Origin: a virus
Direction: 5' to 3' (one strand)
IMG/VR virus record: IMGVR_UViG_3300036859_000051
Span: 1-55,452 of that record
DNA: 55,452 nucleotides
Part shown: one piece after another, positions 47,335 to 55,063 of the stretch
How the letters are laid out: every line of letters starts with the position of its first letter
Position numbering within the stretch: the stretch's first letter is position 1
Program-made: the position numbers and the translations under genes
The notes under the pieces: generated by a model
Seen by the model: the letters and a program-made list of their open reading frames with translations, nothing else
What the model was told of the DNA's origin: nothing
Databases searched by the model: none

Positions 47335-47471
47335 CCGCCATATCCGAACTTGATAAACTCTTGCGTGACATGGAAACCATCGCGACAAATCAAACTCTGC
47401 CGTCACGGAAAAAATTACGCGAATGGATCAAAATTCTTCGTGTGACAATTACCAAAATTCGACCAATATGA
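47331..47471 (+). CDS. Very small basic protein (46 residues)
   Basis: Starts inside the previous stop (ATGA) and ends inside the next start (ATGA at 47468), so it is clearly part of the overlapping gene chain. Helical and basic (SELDKLLRDMETIATNQT, RKKLREWIKILR). Not recognised. Confidence 0.65.
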   Translation: MTAISELDKLLRDMETIATNQTLPSRKKLREWIKILRVTITKIRPI

Positions 47472-47698
47472 CGTACGATGAAGCGCTTGAAATCGCCAAG
47501 CAAGGCAAACCTGTCAAACGTCGACTTTGGCGAACCTTCGTTCTCAACACGCGCCCAAGCCGGATAATGAAAGGTAAAGAGCGTGTCGAGCATCCGACCA
47601 AACGCGACTTGGTAATCACCACATTGGACGACGTGCGAGGCGAGCGCTATCGACCAACGACATTCGACAAAAAAGCGATGGATTGGGAAAATGCCTGA
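47468..47698 (+). CDS. DUF2829 / Tad2-like protein (possible anti-Thoeris)
   Basis: 76 residues from the ATG at 47468. The start MTYDEALEIAKQGKPVKRRLW fits the family signature (F/YxxAL..lk.Gk.V.R..W), as does the end YRPTTFDKKAMDWE (..PT..D..A.DWE). DUF2829 includes Tad2, a phage protein that sequesters the signalling nucleotide of the Thoeris defence system. This member has a shorter or variable centre, so ligand binding is not assured. Confidence 0.65.
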   Translation: MTYDEALEIAKQGKPVKRRLWRTFVLNTRPSRIMKGKERVEHPTKRDLVITTLDDVRGERYRPTTFDKKAMDWENA

Positions 47699-47948
47699 CG
47701 GATACGGACGCGGCACTCGCGAGCAATTTGCCGCACCCTTGAGTGATCAAAAATTGGCCGATTTGATCGCTTCCCATCAACGCAATTCGGCCATTGATTA
47801 CGCCAATGCGCGTGACCTTCGTGACGATCCGTTCGGCAAACCCTTCGGAAGTTACGAATACCGCGTCGGCTTCTGGTTTAAGCTTGGCGCCGATGAAGCC
47901 GCCGAAGCTCGGGCATTGCTCGACATACTGTTGGCACGTAAGTCATGA
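47691..47948 (+). CDS. Small phage protein of unknown function
   Basis: 85 residues, overlapping the Tad2-like gene by eight bases. FGSYEYRVGFWFKLGADEAA is the most structured-looking part. Not recognised. Confidence 0.65.
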   Translation: MPDGYGRGTREQFAAPLSDQKLADLIASHQRNSAIDYANARDLRDDPFGKPFGSYEYRVGFWFKLGADEAAEARALLDILLARKS

Positions 47949-48352
47949 CCGCGATCCGTATCATCGGCTGCGGTAGCCACGTCGCGTTCAAGGTTGATCC
48001 CCATCGCGTCAAGGAATATTTAGACGTTAATCTCGTTACGATACTCACGTCTCATTTCGGACGGATACCCGCTTGGCATATCGACGTGATCGCAGAAGGT
48101 GGAGCGGACGGCGGGGATCGCGGGTTCAAACTGTTCGCCGAAGCGAATGGCATCAATCATATCCAGATGCGAGCGGAATGGGCACGCTATGGATGGAGCG
48201 CCGGACCAAAACGCAATCGAGAAATGTTTAATACGATTATTCCGCATATCGTCATAGCGTTTCCGGGCGGACCCGGAACACACAACATGTGTGACTATGC
48301 TGAACGGCAAGGTTGCTTGGTTCACCGCATCACAGGGGATTTTAAACCATGA
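47945..48352 (+). CDS. YspA-like SLOG-family protein (DUF2493)
   Basis: 135 residues, ATGA overlap with its neighbour. SLOG landmarks are present: EGGADGGDRGF (51-61), GPKRNREM (87-94) and IAFPGGPGTHNM (104-115). SLOG (SMF/DprA-LOG) domains bind nucleotide-derived ligands, and some act in defence systems. Its place two genes after a Tad2-like gene is suggestive of nucleotide-signal handling. The ligand is unknown. Confidence 0.85.
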   Translation: MTAIRIIGCGSHVAFKVDPHRVKEYLDVNLVTILTSHFGRIPAWHIDVIAEGGADGGDRGFKLFAEANGINHIQMRAEWARYGWSAGPKRNREMFNTIIPHIVIAFPGGPGTHNMCDYAERQGCLVHRITGDFKP

Positions 48353-48762
48353 CCTATTATATCAACCTCCGCACCGACCAAGGCGTCCCGGTCGACTTCC
48401 TCACAGTTGACGAACAAGCTTTCGCAATCCTCGCCACGGCGCAAACCATCGTCCGTTATGAAGATGAAACTTATCGCCACGTCGGCGCCGGATCGGATGG
48501 CGAGGGAAATCAATGGCTCGAATTCCATCGCTCATCACTCGTGAGTTTAATCAAGCTATCCCGCAATAGCGAACCGATATTTTATTTGAAAGAACGTAAA
48601 CCGGTCGCATGGTTATACGAACAAGCACAAGCGCGCGAATATGCCGATGGTTTCGACAAACCGCCGACCGGTTGGTCCCATTGGTCGACGCGTCTCCTAT
48701 CTTTCACCAAACCAAACGTTCCCGACGGATCGATCCGAAATCTGACGCCGTTGTATGAATGA
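48349..48762 (+). CDS. Phage protein of unknown function with a KPVAWL motif
   Basis: 137 residues, ATGA overlap. The C-terminal part KPVAWLYEQAQAREYADGFD, STRLLSFTKPNVPDGSIRNL and TPLYE matches a small domain (vAWl..LSF..P......PLY) seen in many phage proteins without a known function. The N-terminal half is beta-rich. Confidence 0.75.
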   Translation: MTYYINLRTDQGVPVDFLTVDEQAFAILATAQTIVRYEDETYRHVGAGSDGEGNQWLEFHRSSLVSLIKLSRNSEPIFYLKERKPVAWLYEQAQAREYADGFDKPPTGWSHWSTRLLSFTKPNVPDGSIRNLTPLYE

Positions 48763-49011
48763 GCCCAAGCGTCCGCAACAAACGACGTGATCCACCGTGA
48801 TGGCGACCGCGTTGACGTAATCCGTCGTTTTGAACGTGAGAATTTTACCCGATCTTGACGTTTCATCACTACGCGGAAAAAACTTAGTATGCTTCTGCGC
48901 ACCACTTCCTTGTCATGGCGATGCCATTTTGAAAAAGGCAAACCAACGTACTTGACAACGCCGAACGTATCGGGATAGCGTCACGCTGTCATGAATTGAA
49001 AGGGAATGACA
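48763..49011 (+). other. Non-coding gap between two rightward gene groups
   Basis: These 249 bases hold no supported gene. The end carries a promoter (48952-48981) and the ribosome binding site for 49012. The remainder shows no clear hairpin terminator. Confidence 0.5.
48952..48981 (+). promoter_or_regulatory. Divergent member of the repeated promoter family
   Basis: TTGACA at 48952-48957 and TAGCGT at 48976-48981 with an 18-base spacer. The spacer lacks the GCGTCG core and the -10 is weak compared with the other seven copies. Confidence 0.5.
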
Positions 49012-49281
49012 ATGAGACCTAAGACCGCGAAAGCAGAATTCGAGCGCGTCAATGAACTTGCGCTTGATCTTGCAACCGATCTTCATCGCATTGATGAAAA
49101 CGTTCGCAATCATTTGGGTTGGTCCGACGACGTAACCACACCGCTTGCTTATGCTCGCCAATTTGCGGCATTAGCGGCTTACGCCGCGTCGCTGTCGCAA
49201 GCCATGTTGATCAAACTTGCGATGGATGAAGATCGCGAAGCACTCAGAAAGACGTTGACCAATGCAAACCCTGAAACTTGA
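49012..49281 (+). CDS. Small helical phage protein of unknown function
   Basis: 89 residues from the ATG at 49012, chosen because AAAGGGA is seven bases upstream (the ATG at 49006 is too close). Helical throughout (EFERVNELALDLATDLHRID, YARQFAALAAYAASLSQAM). Not recognised. Confidence 0.7.
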   Translation: MRPKTAKAEFERVNELALDLATDLHRIDENVRNHLGWSDDVTTPLAYARQFAALAAYAASLSQAMLIKLAMDEDREALRKTLTNANPET

Positions 49282-49501
49282 AAATCCCGAAAGCGGCCTC
49301 GTCAGTCAATCCATCGGAATTTCCGAAGCGGTTTACGCTCAATTATCCGGCGAATGCCCGATCTTGATGAAAGATGGCACTTACTACACATACCACGATG
49401 CCGACGACGACAGCATCACCTACATCGCAACTCGGGTATTCATCGCATCCGGCGATGGCTCGATTTCGGAACTCGGTTGGTCGTCCAACATTATTAAGTG
49501 A
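49262..49501 (+). CDS. Small phage protein of unknown function
   Basis: 79 residues, overlapping the previous gene by 20 bases. Acidic, with YHDADDDSITYIATRVFIAS. Not recognised. Confidence 0.6.
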   Translation: MQTLKLENPESGLVSQSIGISEAVYAQLSGECPILMKDGTYYTYHDADDDSITYIATRVFIASGDGSISELGWSSNIIK

Positions 49502-49506
49502 GAGAC

Positions 49507-50181
49507 ATGATTAAGCTTCCGCCGTCCAACCTACCGTGGCAAGCCGTCGCAAAAGACGGATACGCCAAACTCGATTTGTCTTTGGTGGCCGGATCACATT
49601 CTTTCGCGATCCGACGCAACGGACCAAGCAGCGATCCGCCCGGCGCATTCGTTGTGTGGCATAACGAGAACCGCATTTCGGATCGTCACCACATGCAACG
49701 GCCGGAAGCCATCGCCGAAGCCGAACGGTATTTTTACAGCTTGGCGGAGTTTGCCGGTGCGACCGCTGCCAAGTTTATATCCGTCGCCATCGAGCGCGGA
49801 CGCCAAGCACACCGCGACGGTATGAGCATCTATGCCAACCCCTTCGGTGCGGAAGCGCCTGTAGAACGCGCGCAATGGATCGAAGGATGGTTGCAGGCGT
49901 TCGGCGGCATGGTGAGCGCGAAGGTTATCAACGCGCTCACCGCGACCACGCAAGCCAATGCGCAATTGGAAGCCGATAACACCTATCTCGTCGCAATGGC
50001 CCGTACTCTGAAAGTCGGGATCAAATACGCGACTGAGGAACTTCCCAAAAAAGACGGGATCAAGTTTCTCAGCGAATGGATCGTATCGGACGATCTAGAC
50101 GCATTCACCGCGCGTTGGCCGGGTTGGGTTCCCTATCGCAACGCAAATGCCGTGCCGCCCGCTCCGAAGTTGGATAGCTGA
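49507..50181 (+). CDS. Phage protein with an RMF-like motif
   Basis: 224 residues from the ATG at 49507; a GTG at 49498 overlapping the previous stop is possible. Residues 97-134 (GRQAHRDGMSIYANPF ... RAQWIEGWLQAFGG) follow the ribosome modulation factor pattern (GxxA..G...NP.....RAQWL.GW). RMF dimerises ribosomes in slow-growing bacteria; phage relatives are common and their roles are mostly unknown. The rest is a helical region of unknown function. Confidence 0.65.
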   Translation: MIKLPPSNLPWQAVAKDGYAKLDLSLVAGSHSFAIRRNGPSSDPPGAFVVWHNENRISDRHHMQRPEAIAEAERYFYSLAEFAGATAAKFISVAIERGRQAHRDGMSIYANPFGAEAPVERAQWIEGWLQAFGGMVSAKVINALTATTQANAQLEADNTYLVAMARTLKVGIKYATEELPKKDGIKFLSEWIVSDDLDAFTARWPGWVPYRNANAVPPAPKLDS

Positions 50182-50183
50182 TT

Positions 50184-50672
50184 ATGACCGACGATTTCAG
50201 CGGGTTCAAAGCAACCGAATGGGCAACTGTCGAAGGGCATTTAACAAAAATGCTCTTGTCGGATGGATCAATGCTGTGGATCGTGCCCAACGATCCCGAA
50301 TACCCATCCGGCTTTCAGGTTCTTCAACACGCCATGATCGGAGGCTCGCACGTTGTTCCCCTAACCGACATGCTGCCCTATCGTGCCGGGGCGCTGGAAT
50401 GGGCGCGGCGATGGCTCGCGGATCGCGGCTTGACGACGGTCCCGACGCAGGAACAGCGCGAGCGCTACGCAGCTTTAGGGATCGATGTTGACAAACCCGC
50501 TAGTTCCAGCGGCGAACGGAAAACCGATTGGGTCACACCCGCGTCATGGTATGAACCACGCAACAAGCGATCCGCTAAATCCGAACCGGTCGCGGCAACA
50601 CCGCCCGACTTCGATCCCGTCGCGTTCGCCGAGAAACTTACGGAGCAATTGAAAGGTGACGGCAATGAATAA
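50184..50672 (+). CDS. Phage protein of unknown function
   Basis: 162 residues. N-terminal part with MLLSDGSMLWIVPNDPEYPS and a helix EWARRWLADRG, then a linker and a C-terminal helix (DFDPVAFAEKLTEQLKG) that could be a partner-binding peptide. Not recognised. Confidence 0.65.
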   Translation: MTDDFSGFKATEWATVEGHLTKMLLSDGSMLWIVPNDPEYPSGFQVLQHAMIGGSHVVPLTDMLPYRAGALEWARRWLADRGLTTVPTQEQRERYAALGIDVDKPASSSGERKTDWVTPASWYEPRNKRSAKSEPVAATPPDFDPVAFAEKLTEQLKGDGNE

Positions 50673-50856
50673 GTGGCGCATTCGACCGCATCGGTTACCA
50701 AATTCCCCAAAGCGAGGATTTGAATTAATCGATCCGTCAAAACGGGTTTATTCTTACTTCGTTCCGTCAATACCGCTCGCGATGTATCTAATCGAACGGT
50801 CAATTGAAGCGAAACGATATGCTTTATATACCCTCGCACACGCCCGAGCGATCTAA
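50665..50856 (+). CDS. Small basic protein of unknown function
   Basis: 63 residues from the ATG at 50665 (AAAGGTGA upstream). Basic (WRIRPHRLPNSPKRGFELID). The next gene starts immediately after its stop. Not recognised. Confidence 0.6.
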   Translation: MNKWRIRPHRLPNSPKRGFELIDPSKRVYSYFVPSIPLAMYLIERSIEAKRYALYTLAHARAI

Positions 50857-51147
50857 ATGGCACTCCCGACAACACCCGCCATGTGGGAGCTATTACGCCA
50901 ATCGGTGCAACGCAGCTTACGCGATGATCCGCTGCAATTAAGTATCGAGATATTCGACAAGACATTACTTCGCTACAGTCGGAACAATTTCGCATGGTTC
51001 GCGCCGTGGCGTGACAAATTCCGGCGACCTGACATGTCACAGATGCTTGACGATATCGAGCGCGCAACCGAAACTCTTGACCCAAAGCCAATACGCGTGA
51101 TAATTATTGATCGTCATCGCTACACTACCGATTTGAACATGTCATGA
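50857..51147 (+). CDS. Phage protein of unknown function
   Basis: 96 residues, starting one base after the previous stop codon. Pattern WELLRQSVQRSLRDDPLQLS ... LLRYSRNNFAWFAPWRDKF. Not recognised. Confidence 0.65.
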   Translation: MALPTTPAMWELLRQSVQRSLRDDPLQLSIEIFDKTLLRYSRNNFAWFAPWRDKFRRPDMSQMLDDIERATETLDPKPIRVIIIDRHRYTTDLNMS

Positions 51148-51371
51148 GCCTACCGACTTGTCCGAAATGCGGTTCAGCAAACATCGGTTGGGGCTTCCCC
51201 ATCCCGAATGGTCATGATCGATGCAATAATTGTGGGCACGTCGCGGTTGTAGCAGACTTCCACAAACCAGCAAATCGCCCGCTCATAGTTCCGGCAAGAC
51301 GGAAAATACCCGTCATGACCGCCGATCCTCCGCCGATCCCTCAATCCCGCATGTGGTGGCTAAATGATTGA
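51144..51371 (+). CDS. Zinc-ribbon protein
   Basis: 75 residues, ATGA overlap. Two CxxC pairs, Cys6/Cys9 (TCPKCGSANIGW) and Cys27/Cys30 (RCNNCGHVA), form a zinc ribbon, followed by a Pro/Arg-rich tail. Such proteins often contact DNA or polymerase. Convergent with the TetR-like gene; the two ends abut with no intergenic terminator. Confidence 0.8.
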   Translation: MSLPTCPKCGSANIGWGFPIPNGHDRCNNCGHVAVVADFHKPANRPLIVPARRKIPVMTADPPPIPQSRMWWLND

Positions 51372-51677
51372 TCACGCTCTATCAAGATCGGCGAGAGACA
51401 AATAACGCGTCCGGTCCTCTCGCGACAAATGCGCGACTGCGTCATGTTGATCTAAAATCAATCGGGCGATAACCATCACGTCGTCACGTTCGATGGCGGC
51501 GGATATCACGGCTTGCCGCAATGAGTTGGGCGCCTCGAAATAGTAGCGAACGCCTGTGTGCGCGCGGTTCAGGGCGTTGGCAACCCGTCGACCGGTGACG
51601 GCGTCAAGCCCATGCGCTCCCGCCATCTTGAGCCCCGCTGTGATGATCTGTTCACGGCTTAAATCGCCCCGCTTCAT
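51372..51677 (-). CDS. TetR-like DNA-binding protein, short form
   Basis: 101 residues. The TetR N-terminal domain is clear: REQIITAGLKMAGAHGLDAV, TGRRVANALNRAHTGVRYYF, EAPNSLRQAVISAAIERDD (about 8-65). The ligand-binding domain is reduced to about 35 residues. It could regulate the phage's own promoters or a host gene. Last gene of the leftward replication operon. Confidence 0.75.
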   Translation of the reverse strand: MKRGDLSREQIITAGLKMAGAHGLDAVTGRRVANALNRAHTGVRYYFEAPNSLRQAVISAAIERDDVMVIARLILDQHDAVAHLSREDRTRYLSLADLDRA

Positions 51678-52066
51678 TTCTCGCCTCGCAAGATACGGTC
51701 GATATCATCCGGACCCGTCGCAAATCCGGCTAGACCGCCGTATTGCCTGACAATGTTGTGCCATGCAAGTTGCGCGTGCGCCCGATGATCGCCCGGCGTC
51801 ATGTGCCAGTCGCTAGCCTTGCTTTCGACGGCTAGGAATTGACCGATCACCGTTCCGATCATGTCGGGCGTAATGAATACCGGGTTAATCCCGATCAAAT
51901 CGGACGACTTGAAATTACGGTTCAATTCTTCACTGTCGTTACCAAGCCCGAACCGGATCAATCGACCGTTTTCATCGTAGCAAGCACCATTATTGTTCCG
52001 CCAGTTGACCCGTCCAAGCTCCGAGAGACGAAGCCGCAACCGTTGTTGAACCGGTGTCTCTTTCAT
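51674..52066 (-). CDS. VRR-NUC-type nuclease
   Basis: 130 residues. The PD-(D/E)XK core is visible as SSDLIGINPVFI, then FLAVESKASDW (Glu and Lys), AHAQLAWHNIVRQYGGLAGF. Stand-alone VRR-NUC proteins are common in phage replication modules next to an SF2 helicase and act as structure-specific nucleases. Coupled to neighbours by four-base overlaps. Confidence 0.85.
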   Translation of the reverse strand: MKETPVQQRLRLRLSELGRVNWRNNNGACYDENGRLIRFGLGNDSEELNRNFKSSDLIGINPVFITPDMIGTVIGQFLAVESKASDWHMTPGDHRAHAQLAWHNIVRQYGGLAGFATGPDDIDRILRGEK

Positions 52067-52254
52067 TTGCGTCTAGCCATTCTCGGAAGCACCACGCGTT
52101 TCAGATATTCGTTTTCAAAATGCTTACCTAACTCGGCTTCAATCGACAACGGTCCGTCGCATATCATCACGTACCACTTTCGACCACGCTTCTTAAGTAT
52201 TGCCGGAATGTGACTGACACGATTTTGATATGCTTCCGGTTCTTTAGTTTTCAC
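52063..52254 (-). CDS. Small basic protein of unknown function
   Basis: 63 residues, overlapping the helicase gene by 11 bases and the nuclease gene by four. Basic, with HIPAILKKRGRKWYVMICDG. Not recognised. Confidence 0.6.
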   Translation of the reverse strand: MKTKEPEAYQNRVSHIPAILKKRGRKWYVMICDGPLSIEAELGKHFENEYLKRVVLPRMARRK

Positions 52255-53914
52255 GTTGCGCGATCCAATTCATAATCTGCGCTCGCAACGTATCCATATC
52301 GAGCTTTGGCAATCCAAGCGCGGACGCCACGTCGACACCGCCCGTCGCATGATAGAAGCGTCGATATAACTCACTGTCGGTTTGACCAACCGCGCGACCA
52401 TGACCAGCCCATAAAGCGATAGCGTTGGCAAGAGATTGACGCGCCGCGATCCGCTCATGTGCCTTGCCCGCTTGGAACTTGCCGAGCCCATCCGAATTTG
52501 TCGCGGCTGCCACCTTGGCCCATATTTCTTCCGGTGTCTCGATGATCGATGCGCTACGAAGCTTGGCAAGCGTTTCAGCATCAAGCAACGTCAGATCGCC
52601 GTCAACCAACTTAATATCGCGACCGCCGCCCATAGGAACCGGCATATACCCACAGTATGGGCATTTGTGCTTTGTTGCTTCGTATTGCTTGACGCACTTG
52701 ACGCACGTTTTTAGCGGCATGTCGTCCGGATCAAACTCACGTTTCGCCCGACGCTCACGATTGGCAAGTGACCAAACACGTGGTTTATCCGGATAGCCGA
52801 ACCGATGCGAATTGCCGACGTGATCGATTACCAATCCCGCGCGTTTACCCGGCATTGGTCGCAACACGCGTCCGAACTGTTGCAGGTAAACGCCTAATGA
52901 CGCGGTTGGTCGCGCCATGCTAACCACATATAGACCGGGTAAATCGAACCCCTCACCGAACAAATCGACGTTCACGAGTTGCCAGAGTTGCCCGGCTCTA
53001 AAACGACGGACGTATTCGGATCGCAGGGCATCCGGTGTCTTGCCGGTGACGACAACAGCGGGAATGCCGTACTGTTGAAATTTGATGGCAATTTCGGTTG
53101 CCGTGTCAACGTCGGTCGCGAAGGTAATTCCTGACTTGCCATATGCGAACCGAATGTAATGCTCGACAACGTCACCGACGATATGAGAGTTTTGCGACGC
53201 CTCGCGCAATTGCTTTGGTGAGAAATCGCCACTGTCGGTGATCTTCAACGCTGCAACATCAAGATCACTTTCGGGTTGCGCTATCTCATATTCGGATAGT
53301 GCCCCCATGTTGATCAAATCACGCGTTGACGGGCCAATGACCATCTTTCCGAACACGCCCGATCCGCCGTTCGCTTTGTCACCGATCCCGTTGCCGTCCG
53401 CTCGATTAGGTGTCGCGGTCACACCGAGGCCGAACGCGTTGGGGAACATCGAAACGACGTAACCCCATTTGTTATTTGTCAAGACGTGGTGCGCTTCATC
53501 TATCGTCCATCGCTTGACTTGCTTTGCCCAATCGGCTAACGCGTCATGCCGGGATTTGAGCGTATCCACGCCCGCGACGGCGGTCGACGCCGTAGGATCA
53601 ACGAAAGAGCGCCCGAACTCGCGACGATGCTCCGCAGCGATGAAACCGATCACGTCTTTTGGTGCTATGATGCGATGGAACACGCCGAACCGCGCGACGT
53701 GTAATGACATTTGCGATACCAACTCTTGCCGGTGAGCTATGACGACGTTTTGTCCCGGTGTGGTCGCATCGTCCGCCGCATGTTGACCGACAATGACACT
53801 CTTGCCGCCACCTGTAGGAACCACGTCGACCACATGTCGAATACCCGATTGCCAAGCAGCATAATTCGCCGCGTGAACTTCGCGTTGATAGGGGCGAAGC
53901 TCCGGACGCGTCAT
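52244..53914 (-). CDS. SF2 helicase with C-terminal zinc finger
   Basis: 556 residues. Motifs in order: RPYQ (7-10), Walker A PTGGGKS (33-39), DEAH (139-142), VTATPNR (about 166), and motif VI QQFGRVLRPMPGKR (about 345). A treble-clef-like cluster CVKCVKQYEATKHKCPYCGY (about 400-420) follows, as in phage helicases of the type III restriction / SNF2-like group. It probably unwinds or remodels DNA during replication or recombination, with the VRR-NUC nuclease encoded just downstream. Confidence 0.9.
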   Translation of the reverse strand: MTRPELRPYQREVHAANYAAWQSGIRHVVDVVPTGGGKSVIVGQHAADDATTPGQNVVIAHRQELVSQMSLHVARFGVFHRIIAPKDVIGFIAAEHRREFGRSFVDPTASTAVAGVDTLKSRHDALADWAKQVKRWTIDEAHHVLTNNKWGYVVSMFPNAFGLGVTATPNRADGNGIGDKANGGSGVFGKMVIGPSTRDLINMGALSEYEIAQPESDLDVAALKITDSGDFSPKQLREASQNSHIVGDVVEHYIRFAYGKSGITFATDVDTATEIAIKFQQYGIPAVVVTGKTPDALRSEYVRRFRAGQLWQLVNVDLFGEGFDLPGLYVVSMARPTASLGVYLQQFGRVLRPMPGKRAGLVIDHVGNSHRFGYPDKPRVWSLANRERRAKREFDPDDMPLKTCVKCVKQYEATKHKCPYCGYMPVPMGGGRDIKLVDGDLTLLDAETLAKLRSASIIETPEEIWAKVAAATNSDGLGKFQAGKAHERIAARQSLANAIALWAGHGRAVGQTDSELYRRFYHATGGVDVASALGLPKLDMDTLRAQIMNWIAQREN

Positions 53915-54360
53915 TTCTTCCGCTTCATGCTCAACGGTACGATCACACCGACCGTGTAAAAGCCATTCGTGGCGGGTCCGATGATCCCGGTGTTGTCTGC
54001 GCTCGGATCGGCGACGACTTCACCGTTCAACACGATAACCGCGTGGTTATTGCCGCGTCGCGACAAACCACATAGTACGATATACGTGTCTCGATACATG
54101 AACTTAATGCTTTCGAGCATCCAACGAACAGTTGGAACCGCCTTGCCATTAAAATGCGTTTCGGACCAAGCCAAACCGCGCAAGGCTAAAAAAGTGTCGA
54201 CCGCCGTCCAACTCGCTTGAATATCACGATTTCCAGTTTCAAAAAAATGCGGAACATCGGTAATCGGTAAATCAAGTAGCGACGCCATCACCGCACGAAA
54301 ACAATCCCCATACGTTCCGTTTGCCGGATCATGTGCGACGGTTGTTTTGATTGGCGTCAT
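53911..54360 (-). CDS. Papain-like cysteine peptidase-fold phage protein
   Basis: 149 residues from the ATG at 54360 (ATGA overlap). GTYGDCFRAVMASLLDLPIT carries the candidate catalytic Cys, and NHAVIVLNGEVVADPS the candidate His and Asp, in the order expected for a papain-like fold. This family is widespread in phages with unknown substrates. It lies between helicase and clamp genes. Confidence 0.7.
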   Translation of the reverse strand: MTPIKTTVAHDPANGTYGDCFRAVMASLLDLPITDVPHFFETGNRDIQASWTAVDTFLALRGLAWSETHFNGKAVPTVRWMLESIKFMYRDTYIVLCGLSRRGNNHAVIVLNGEVVADPSADNTGIIGPATNGFYTVGVIVPLSMKRKK

Positions 54361-54962
54361 TTGATCCACTCCGGAACTGTTGCGGGTTCGATCCCATCGC
54401 TTTTGCTGAGGAACACGCCTAACCAATTCGGATCAACAGTGTCGCGACAAATGATCGGTTGACTGTCGTCAAATAGACGCGGCAAAACAATCCGACCCGA
54501 TGGTGCGGCGCGAGCCATCAACGCCAAATCGTCCGGATTGAATACGATGGAGCCCACAGCTTTTTTCGGTGTCTCAGGAATGAGACCGCGCCACTCCGGG
54601 TATTGACCGATCACCATTGCATTGCCCGGATAAAAATAACCCGTTGTGATCGTCGCGACCGCCCAACTTTCCGACACGATGTTGATTTCTAATCGACCAT
54701 CGTTAGCCATTGCCAGATTACAAGGATTAATCAAATCAAGAGTGATATTAACCGACCCATCCGGTTCAGCAACATTCTTGTCGATTAACTCACACACCAA
54801 GATTTTGTGATTGCTCGCAACAACCAACCGTTTACCGTTTCGATGCTCGACACGGACGCTCCGCAACATGTCAATCGGTGACTTGATTTCTTCATCCGGT
54901 CCGGACCGCAGCGCGGCAACACTCAACCGGGCGAAAACATCGGCGGGGATGATGAACGTCAT
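54357..54962 (-). CDS. Sliding-clamp-like protein (DnaN-like)
   Basis: 201 residues. The pattern VRVEHRNGKRLVVASNHKIL, YPEWRGLIPE and IVFNPDDLALMARA corresponds to clamp domains of the DnaN type (the GxRLVATDGHRL and FPDYxxVIP elements). It is shorter than cellular beta clamps, consistent with two domains per subunit. It would tether the phage family B polymerase to DNA. First gene of the leftward operon. Confidence 0.7.
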   Translation of the reverse strand: MTFIIPADVFARLSVAALRSGPDEEIKSPIDMLRSVRVEHRNGKRLVVASNHKILVCELIDKNVAEPDGSVNITLDLINPCNLAMANDGRLEINIVSESWAVATITTGYFYPGNAMVIGQYPEWRGLIPETPKKAVGSIVFNPDDLALMARAAPSGRIVLPRLFDDSQPIICRDTVDPNWLGVFLSKSDGIEPATVPEWIK

Positions 54963-54991
54963 GTGAATTGGTTTCCGGATTTGACCGCAGT

Positions 54992-55019
54992 GTTAGAATT
55001 TCGCTTGACGGGTTGTCAA
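54992..55019 (-). promoter_or_regulatory. Leftward promoter of the clamp-helicase operon
   Basis: On the minus strand TTGACA (55019-55014), a 16-base spacer and TCTAAC (54997-54992). It lies 30 bases before the clamp start at 54962. It overlaps a rightward TTGACG (55005-55010) that could serve the gene at 55064 with a weak -10, so the two directions may interfere. Confidence 0.6.
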
Positions 55020-55063
55020 CACCTATCTAAAACCAATTGCCCTAACCGAAAGGATTTTTTCGC

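Noticed and set aside
51372-51677. A truncated or broken TetR gene
   Set aside because: The gene has intact overlaps with its neighbours and a natural stop, so it looks like a genuinely short form rather than a pseudogene.
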